A stretch of 55,565 bases of DNA from JBFMFB01 sp040752115 (GTDB lineage: Bacteria > Pseudomonadota > Gammaproteobacteria > Burkholderiales > Sulfuricellaceae). Of this stretch, positions 50,098-55,565 are shown one piece after another (positions within the stretch are counted from its first letter, which is position 1; every line of letters begins with the position of its first letter). The DNA lies in assembly GCA_040752115.1 (NCBI GenBank), contig JBFMFB010000013.1:1-55565 (forward strand). Reading direction: 5' to 3'. A model generated the notes under the pieces. The model was given only the letters and a program-made list of their open reading frames with translations. It did no database searches and was not told where the DNA came from. A program made the translations under genes and the position numbers.

Positions 50098-50643
50098 TTA
50101 TTCCCGCCCCTCGGAAGAAACAGTCGATGGCTCGACCTGGGTCAACATTGCCAATTCGTCGATGGATAGCACATGGCTGACATTCAGGATGATGACAAAC
50201 TTGCTGTTGACCTTTCCCATTCCTCGAATAAAGTCGGCACGTATCTTGGCGCCAAACGTAGGAGCGGGCTCGATCTCCGATGGGGGAATTTCCAGCACCT
50301 CGTTGACGGTGTCCACCACCACCCCGATATCCTGCCGCTCCCCTTCCGCCTCGATTTCGAGGATGACGATACAGGTGCGCCGGGTGACGTCCGCGCTCTT
50401 TCTGCCGAAGCGGGCGGCAAGATCCACTACCGGCACCACGCTGCCGCGCAGGTTGATCACGCCGCGAATGAATCCAGGCATCATCGGCACCGTTGTGAGT
50501 TGACCATATTCGATGATTTCCTTGATATTCAGGATGCCGATGGCGAACATCTCTCCGCCGAGCATGAAGGTGAGGTATTGGCTCTGCCCTTCCTCGTTGG
50601 TGGCGACCTCTGCCCGCTGTTCCTTCTGCACCGCTGTGCCCAT
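50098..50643 (-). CDS. cheW: Chemotaxis adaptor CheW
   Basis: A scaffold that couples receptors to CheA. Its 181 residues form a single CheW domain with a short acidic N-terminal tail: LTFMLGGEMFAIGILNIKEI, MPGFIRGVINLRGSVVPVVDL and DIGVVVDTVNEVLEI. It is the only stand-alone CheW in the window. It follows the receptor gene at 50655 by 11 bases and leads into cheR. Confidence 0.96.
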   Translation of the reverse strand: MGTAVQKEQRAEVATNEEGQSQYLTFMLGGEMFAIGILNIKEIIEYGQLTTVPMMPGFIRGVINLRGSVVPVVDLAARFGRKSADVTRRTCIVILEIEAEGERQDIGVVVDTVNEVLEIPPSEIEPAPTFGAKIRADFIRGMGKVNSKFVIILNVSHVLSIDELAMLTQVEPSTVSSEGRE

Positions 50644-50654
50644 GGCATGATCTC

Positions 50655-52286
50655 CTAGAATTTGACGAATTCCGAGTCGTTGGGAGCGGCATCGAGCGAT
50701 GGTGCCATCGCGAGTGCTCTGCGTCCGGAAGCCGCCGTTTTCTTTGCCACCGCCTTGGCGGCCGGAGCACCGGCGCTTTTCTCGAGCTTGAAGAAGGCCA
50801 TCACCTGCTGCAATTGCTCTGCCTGGCCGCTCAATTCCTCAGCCGTTGCGGCGAGTTCTTCGGATGAGGATGCGTTCTGCTGAGTGGTCTGGCTCAACTG
50901 GCTCATGGCGGAATTGATCTGCGCCACGCCCGAGGACTGCTCCTCCGAAGCGGCGGTGATTTCCTGCACCAGGTCCGAGGTCTTGTTGATCGAAGGCACG
51001 ATCTCGTCAAGCAGTCGGCCGGCCTTCTCCGCCAATTCGACGCTGCTGCCCGCCACCTCGCCGATCTCCTGCGCCGCAACCTGGCTGCGTTCGGCCAGCT
51101 TGCGCACTTCCGCCGCCACCACGGCGAACCCCTTGCCGTGCTCACCCGCGCGCGCCGCTTCGATGGCAGCATTGAGCGCCAGCAGGTTGGTCTGGTAAGC
51201 GATGTCGTCGATGATGCCGATCTTGTCGGCGATCTGTTTCATCGCCGCGACGGTCGCCTTCACTGCCTCGCCACCCTCCGTGGCCTCCTTGGATGCCTTT
51301 GCCGCCATGCCGTCGGTAACTTTGGCATTCTCGGTGTTCTGGGCAACGGACGCGCTCATCTGCTCGATCGAGGCGCTGGTTTCCTCCACGCTCGCCGCCT
51401 GCTCGCTCGCCGCCTGCGACAGCGACTGTGCCGTGGCGCTGACTTGTTCCGAAGCGCTGGAAATGTTGTCCGTTGCCCCGCGCACATCGGCAATGACCCG
51501 CGACAGTTTTTCCACCAAGGTTTTCATCGCATACATCAGGCTGCTGTGGTCCCGTTCCTTGGTGACGACCGCCACCGCGAGATCGCCGTCCGCAAGCCGG
51601 CGGGCGATTTCCGCCACCACATGGGGCTCCCCGCCCAACTGACGGAGCAGGCGGAAGACCACCCAGAATGCGATGCCGGCCGCCAGCACGGCCGCGATCC
51701 CCCAGATCGCGAGCACTTGGTTGCGCGCTGCCAGCGCCGTCTCGTGCGCGCCTTTTCCGGCCTCTTCCATGTGCTCTCCCTGAGACGCGACCAGCTTCTT
51801 GATGGTCTCCTTGTAGGCCCTGAGCATGGGGCGGAGCTCGTTGTTCAGGTAGGCCTTCGCCTCTTCTAGCCGCTCTTCGGTAACCAGCTTGATGAGCTGT
51901 TCCTGCCCGGCGACGTACTTGGCGCGCGCCTCCATGATATTGCCCAGCATCTCCTTGTCCTTGGGCAGAACCATCACTTTCTGCAGCTTCTCGATATCTT
52001 CCCCGATGACTTTCCGTGAAGCGTGGATGCACTCAACCTGCTTCTGGATATCCGCCTTGTTGTTGGTCAGCATCATGTTTCGCAGCGACACCGCGATTTC
52101 GTTGACGTTCTCGATGATCTGGTTCGCCATCACCGTCTTGGGCCAGGCATCGTTGACCACCCCGTTCAGCGCCTCATTGACACTGGTCAGCCGGTTGATG
52201 CCGATTGCGGCGATGAGCGACATCAAGGCCACGATCACGCCGAATCCCAGACCGAGCTGCACACCGATTTTCATGTTCCTGAACAT
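50655..52286 (-). CDS. Methyl-accepting chemotaxis protein (set 2)
   Basis: A 543-residue receptor. TM1 is residues 10-30. The periplasmic part (31-188) has the four-helix-bundle MCP pattern (LRNMMLTNNKADIQ). TM2 is about 190-213, followed by HAMP and a cytoplasmic coiled coil with tip YQTNLLALNAAIEAARAGEH. A flexible Ala-rich tail ends in EFVKF, an aromatic-x-x-aromatic pentapeptide of the type that recruits CheR and CheB. It sits between cheA (34 bases) and cheW. The ligand is unknown. Confidence 0.95.
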   Translation of the reverse strand: MFRNMKIGVQLGLGFGVIVALMSLIAAIGINRLTSVNEALNGVVNDAWPKTVMANQIIENVNEIAVSLRNMMLTNNKADIQKQVECIHASRKVIGEDIEKLQKVMVLPKDKEMLGNIMEARAKYVAGQEQLIKLVTEERLEEAKAYLNNELRPMLRAYKETIKKLVASQGEHMEEAGKGAHETALAARNQVLAIWGIAAVLAAGIAFWVVFRLLRQLGGEPHVVAEIARRLADGDLAVAVVTKERDHSSLMYAMKTLVEKLSRVIADVRGATDNISSASEQVSATAQSLSQAASEQAASVEETSASIEQMSASVAQNTENAKVTDGMAAKASKEATEGGEAVKATVAAMKQIADKIGIIDDIAYQTNLLALNAAIEAARAGEHGKGFAVVAAEVRKLAERSQVAAQEIGEVAGSSVELAEKAGRLLDEIVPSINKTSDLVQEITAASEEQSSGVAQINSAMSQLSQTTQQNASSSEELAATAEELSGQAEQLQQVMAFFKLEKSAGAPAAKAVAKKTAASGRRALAMAPSLDAAPNDSEFVKF

Positions 52287-52320
52287 CTTGTCCTCCTCCC
52301 CACAGTTTGAACCGCAAAAC

Positions 52321-54558
52321 CTAACGGACCAGTGCTGCCCGCGTTGTCTGAAAAGACGAAACGGAATCCGCCTCCACGCTCGCCGCCTGCTGCACCAGGG
52401 CCGGCACGTCGAGAATCAGCGCCACCTCGCCGCTGCCGAGGATGGTGGAGCCGGAGATTCCCCGCAGATTGCCGAAAAGCTTGCCAAGCGGCTTGATCAC
52501 CGTCTGGAATTCGCCCATCAACTCGTCCACCACCAGCCCGGCTTTTTGTCCGGCATACTGCACCACCACGATATTCTCGCGGCGGCCGGGTTTGCCCTGC
52601 ACCTCGAACAGCTCCCGCAGCCTCAGAAAAGGCAGTACTTCGCCGCGCAGATTGATGAAAGCGCTGCGTTCACCCATTTCCCGCCGCTCGCCTTCCGACA
52701 ATTCGATGCATTCCACCACCATGTCCAGCGGCACGATGTAGGAAGCGCCGCCCACGCCCATCAGGAAGCCGTCGATGATCGCCAGTGTCAGCGGTAGCCG
52801 GATGCGGATGGTCGTGCCGATGCCGGCCTGGCTGTCGATTTCCACCGAACCGCGCAATGCCTCGATGTTGCGCCGCACCACGTCCATGCCGACGCCGCGG
52901 CCGGAGAGGTTGGTCACCTGCTCCGCCGTGGAAAAACCCGCCTCGAAAATCAGGCCGTACACTTCCTGGTCGCTCAGGCTCTGGCCGGGGCTCACGATTC
53001 CCCGTTCCAGCGCCTTGTTCAGGATTTTCTCCCGGTTGAGGCCGCCGCCGTCGTCGCCCACCTCGATCACGATGCTGCCCGAATCGTGGTAGGCATTGAG
53101 CCGCACCGTGCCTTTCGCCGGCTTGCCGCGCGCAGCGCGCGCTTCTGCCGCCTCGATGCCGTGATCCATGGCGTTGCGCACCAGGTGCATGAGGGGATCG
53201 CCGATCTTTTCCACCACCGACTTGTCCAGCTCGGTCTCCGCGCCACTGACAGCCAGCTCGATTTCCTTGCCCAGCTCCCTGGCCACGTCGCGCACCACGC
53301 GATGAAACCGACTGAAGGTCTCGCCGATCTGCACCATGCGCAGCTGCAGCGCGCTGTCGCGGATTTCCTCCACCAGCCGCGACACGGTGGAAGTCGCCTC
53401 GCACAGCGCAGAATCGCGTGCGCGCTGTGCCAGCAGTGAAGCCGAGGCGCCGGCGATCACCAGCTCGCCCACCAGGTTGATGAGCTGGTCCAGCTTGTCG
53501 GCCTGGATGCGGATCAGCCTGGCTTCCTGCGCCTTGTGATCCTTGACCTGCTTCTGTTTCTCCAGCGCCGCGCCCACCACTTCCCCCTGCACCACGCCCT
53601 GCTCCGTCAGGATTTCCCCCAGCGGCTGCACCGGCGCGGCCAAATCCTGACCTTCAGCTTTCAGATTTTCGGCAATCCGGCTGTTCTGGGCGGCCAGCCC
53701 TTCCTCCAGTTCGTTTTTTGTCAGGGCGCCACTGGCAACCAGGATTTCGCCCAGGCGCACCTTATCTTCGGGCAGTTCGTTGATCAGCCGAATATATTCG
53801 GAAATCCTGCTGTACGGCGGCAGAATGTGGATGGTGCAATCGTCGCGCACGAATTCGAATACGCTTTCGATGGTCTCCTTGGCGGCATCGCTGCGGAAGT
53901 CGAGTTCCAGGCCGAGGTAGCAGGATTCCGGATCCATTTCCGCCGCAGGCGGCATGGCATCGAGCAGCGTTGTGGTGCTGACGATTTCGCCCAGGGTGGC
54001 AAGGTAGCGGATGAAGGACAGGGGATCCATGCCGTTGCGCAGGACGTCGCGGCCGAAGCGCAGCGAGATGTGCCAGGTGTCCCTGCCGACCGGGCCGCCG
54101 CCGCTCGCTTCCACCTCGGCCTCGCACTGTGCCGGCATGGCCGCCTCGGGGGTGGCTGTCGGCTCCGTATCGAGATAGCGGCGCAGCCTGTCGATCAGCA
54201 TCGCGCCGGTGGCCTGGGTGTCGGCATCGGGGCTGCCCCCCTCTCCGACGACCCTGTCCACAAGCATTCCGATATGATCGCCGCATGATAGAAGCAGCGC
54301 GGTCAGATCGCCGTCGATCGCCACCTCGCCGTCGCGGACCTTGTCCAGCACGTTCTCCACCACATGAGTGAAGGCCACGATGTGGTCGAGCCCGAACAGG
54401 CCGGCCGAGCCCTTGATGGTATGCGCGGTGCGGAACATGGCGTTGATCGCGTCCCGGTCGCCCGGCGCGGTCTCGAGATAAAGCAGCGACTCCTCCATCG
54501 CCTGGAGTAGTTCGCGGCTCTCGACGATGAACGTCTGCAACGCCTGATCCATATCCAT
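52321..54558 (-). CDS. cheA: Chemotaxis histidine kinase CheA (set 2) with MshEN-like repeats
   Basis: A 745-residue kinase. The HPt domain has His46 (RTAHTIKGSAGLFG). Residues 160-260 resemble a regulatory domain of long CheAs. Residues 268-291 (LGEILVASGAL) and 312-335 (LGEILTEQGVV) repeat a motif like the MshEN/GspE N-terminal c-di-GMP-binding unit, spaced 20 residues apart. Dimerisation, ATPase (HLVRNAMDHGIE, GRGVGMDVVRRNIE) and CheW-like domains follow. There is no attached receiver. Its CheY target is not in this cluster. It is clearly different from the CheA at 29131 in having this middle region. Confidence 0.95.
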   Translation of the reverse strand: MDMDQALQTFIVESRELLQAMEESLLYLETAPGDRDAINAMFRTAHTIKGSAGLFGLDHIVAFTHVVENVLDKVRDGEVAIDGDLTALLLSCGDHIGMLVDRVVGEGGSPDADTQATGAMLIDRLRRYLDTEPTATPEAAMPAQCEAEVEASGGGPVGRDTWHISLRFGRDVLRNGMDPLSFIRYLATLGEIVSTTTLLDAMPPAAEMDPESCYLGLELDFRSDAAKETIESVFEFVRDDCTIHILPPYSRISEYIRLINELPEDKVRLGEILVASGALTKNELEEGLAAQNSRIAENLKAEGQDLAAPVQPLGEILTEQGVVQGEVVGAALEKQKQVKDHKAQEARLIRIQADKLDQLINLVGELVIAGASASLLAQRARDSALCEATSTVSRLVEEIRDSALQLRMVQIGETFSRFHRVVRDVARELGKEIELAVSGAETELDKSVVEKIGDPLMHLVRNAMDHGIEAAEARAARGKPAKGTVRLNAYHDSGSIVIEVGDDGGGLNREKILNKALERGIVSPGQSLSDQEVYGLIFEAGFSTAEQVTNLSGRGVGMDVVRRNIEALRGSVEIDSQAGIGTTIRIRLPLTLAIIDGFLMGVGGASYIVPLDMVVECIELSEGERREMGERSAFINLRGEVLPFLRLRELFEVQGKPGRRENIVVVQYAGQKAGLVVDELMGEFQTVIKPLGKLFGNLRGISGSTILGSGEVALILDVPALVQQAASVEADSVSSFQTTRAALVR

Positions 54559-54596
54559 GCTGCCCCCTTTTTTGTTGCATGACCGATCTGCGGTTA

Positions 54597-54687
54597 TGTA
54601 GGATGGGTGGAGGCGCTAGCCGTAGCCCATCGAAGCCGGCTCCCCTTTTCCAATGATGGGTTACGCTGGGCTCCACCCATCCTACAT
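54597..54687. repeat. TGTAGGATGGGTGGAG palindrome upstream of cheA (set 2)
   Basis: TGTAGGATGGGTGGAGG at 54597 is the inverse of CTCCACCCATCCTACA at 54671. Inner complements (GTAGCCCATC with GATGGGTTAC) extend the stem. It is a common proteobacterial interspersed type, immediately followed by a second, unrelated palindrome at 54695. Confidence 0.88.
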
Positions 54688-54694
54688 ACTCATA

Positions 54695-54775
54695 TAGGGC
54701 GCAATAAGCGAAGCGCATTGCGCCGGATGGAACCTCTGCTTCCGACGCATTGCGCCTCCGGCTGATGCGCCCTAC
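54695..54775. repeat. TAGGGCGCAATAAGCG palindrome upstream of cheA (set 2)
   Basis: TAGGGCGCAATAAGCGAAGC, with GCATTGCGCCGGA, pairs with TCCGACGCATTGCGCC and GGCTGATGCGCCCTA. It has 81 bases and ends nine bases before the stop of the receptor gene at 54784. Together with the previous element it fills the gap between the receptor gene and cheA. Confidence 0.88.
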
Positions 54776-54783
54776 ATTTCTGC

Positions 54784-55565
54784 CTAGAACTCCTTCCACT
54801 CGTCATCGCTGTCATTCGAAGGCTTGACTGCGACCGCGGTTTTTTTTGCCAGAGAGGCCGGAACCGGCTTGACGGCGGCTTTCGCAACAGGCCTGGGCGC
54901 AGCGGGCTTGGCCGCAGTCCGGCGCTCGAAGGAAGAGGTCTCGCCGCCGTCGCTCAGCCTGAACACGCTCACCGCCTTGGCCAGGTTCTGCGCCTGCTCC
55001 TCCAGCGATTCGGCGGAGGCCGCGGCCTGTTCCACCAGCGCGGCGTTCTGCTGGGTGACGTCGTCCATCTGGGTGATCGCCTGGTTGACCTGTTCGATGC
55101 CGGTGCTCTGCTCGACCGAGGCGGCGGAGATTTCGGCCATGATGTCGGTCACGCGCTTGATCGAGGTGACGATCTCTTCCATGGTCTGGCCGGCCTGTTC
55201 CACCAGTTTGGCGCCGTTTTCCACCTTGCCCACGGAGTCGCCGATCAGGGATTTGATTTCCTTGGCTGCCGCGGCGGAGCGTTGGGCGAGGTTCCTCACT
55301 TCCGCCGCCACCACCGCGAAGCCGCGCCCCTGCTCGCCGGCGCGGGCCGCCTCGACCGCGGCGTTGAGCGCCAGGATGTTGGTCTGGAAGGCGATGCCGT
55401 CGATCACGCTGATGATGTCCACGATCTTGCGCGAGCTCTCGTTGATCGAGCTCATGGTGTCGACAACCTGACCCACCGCCCGCCCGCCCTTACCGGCGAC
55501 GTCGGAAGCGCTAACTGCAAGCTGGTTGGCCTGCTTGGCGTTTTCGGCGTTCTGCTTGACAGTGG
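54784..55565 (-). CDS. Methyl-accepting chemotaxis protein, partial (runs off the window)
   Basis: Only the last 260 or so codons are in view; the frame is open to the right edge. The visible part is the cytoplasmic signalling domain (TVKQNAENAKQAN, the tip FQTNILALNAAVEAARAGEQ and the adaptation helices). A flexible Ala/Lys/Pro-rich tail then ends DDEWKEF. EWKEF is a tether-type pentapeptide for CheR and CheB. It lies upstream of cheA in the same direction and is separated from it by two palindromic repeats. Confidence 0.93.
   Translation of the reverse strand, partial: TVKQNAENAKQANQLAVSASDVAGKGGRAVGQVVDTMSSINESSRKIVDIISVIDGIAFQTNILALNAAVEAARAGEQGRGFAVVAAEVRNLAQRSAAAAKEIKSLIGDSVGKVENGAKLVEQAGQTMEEIVTSIKRVTDIMAEISAASVEQSTGIEQVNQAITQMDDVTQQNAALVEQAAASAESLEEQAQNLAKAVSVFRLSDGGETSSFERRTAAKPAAPRPVAKAAVKPVPASLAKKTAVAVKPSNDSDDEWKEF

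Overview
The window looks like the chromosome of a motile, GC-rich betaproteobacterium. The evidence is the gene order bamC-dapA, sdhCDABE-gltA-sucA-sucB-lpdA-zapE in one run, flagellar genes under an FlrB/FlrC (FleSR)-type sigma-54 regulator pair, and a CoA-disulfide-reductase/rhodanese/TusA fusion. The style of short palindromic repeats also fits Nitrosomonadales-like genomes (Gallionella/Sulfuricella relatives); that placement is an inference from gene content only. No tRNA, rRNA or CRISPR was seen. A possible IS21-family end lies at the extreme left edge.

Layout. 1-7143: housekeeping genes on the minus strand (bcp, a metallo-beta-lactamase-fold hydrolase, bamC, dapA, a class II B12-dependent ribonucleotide reductase, a small unknown protein, a methyltransferase), plus one plus-strand Ala/Pro-rich lipoprotein. 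7297-23719: a flagellar block transcribed leftward: flrB-flrC-fliE-F-G-H-I-J-K, then a three-module sulfur enzyme, then fliL-M-N-O-P-Q-R. A -24/-12 element stands before fliE, a sigma-70-like promoter before fliL, and a strong terminator separates the sulfur enzyme from fliL. 24065-32241: a rightward chemotaxis set 1 (MCP, two CheV, CheY, CheZ, CheA, an EAL/HDOD protein), with a good FliA (sigma-28) promoter in front. 32307-45803: a leftward central-metabolism run (maeB-sdhC-D-A-B-E-gltA-sucA-sucB-lpdA-zapE). 45899-47128: a fused SpmA/SpmB-like membrane protein. 47224-55565: a leftward chemotaxis set 2 (MCP running off the edge, CheA with an unusual middle region, MCP, CheW, CheR, CheD, CheB).

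The two chemotaxis sets look complementary. Set 1 has the motor-output parts (CheY, CheZ, CheV) but no CheW, CheR or CheB. Set 2 has the adaptor and adaptation enzymes (CheW, CheR, CheB, CheD) but no CheY or CheZ. Only the set 2 receptors end in a CheR/CheB-type tether peptide.

The most unusual feature is not a protein. Gene boundaries are packed with palindromic repeat elements of about eight sequence types. In the TCA run from sdhA to zapE, all seven successive gaps except those with direct gene coupling hold one. They are drawn from two families: a CCACGAATGACACGAAT/ATTCGTGTCATTCGTGG family (five copies in the window, always just upstream of a minus-strand gene) and a GTGAGGC/CTCCTCA heptamer family (four copies, one expanded to 13 tandem heptamers). 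One heptamer copy supplies the start codon and first residues of sdhE; another supplies the last codons and stop of gltA.
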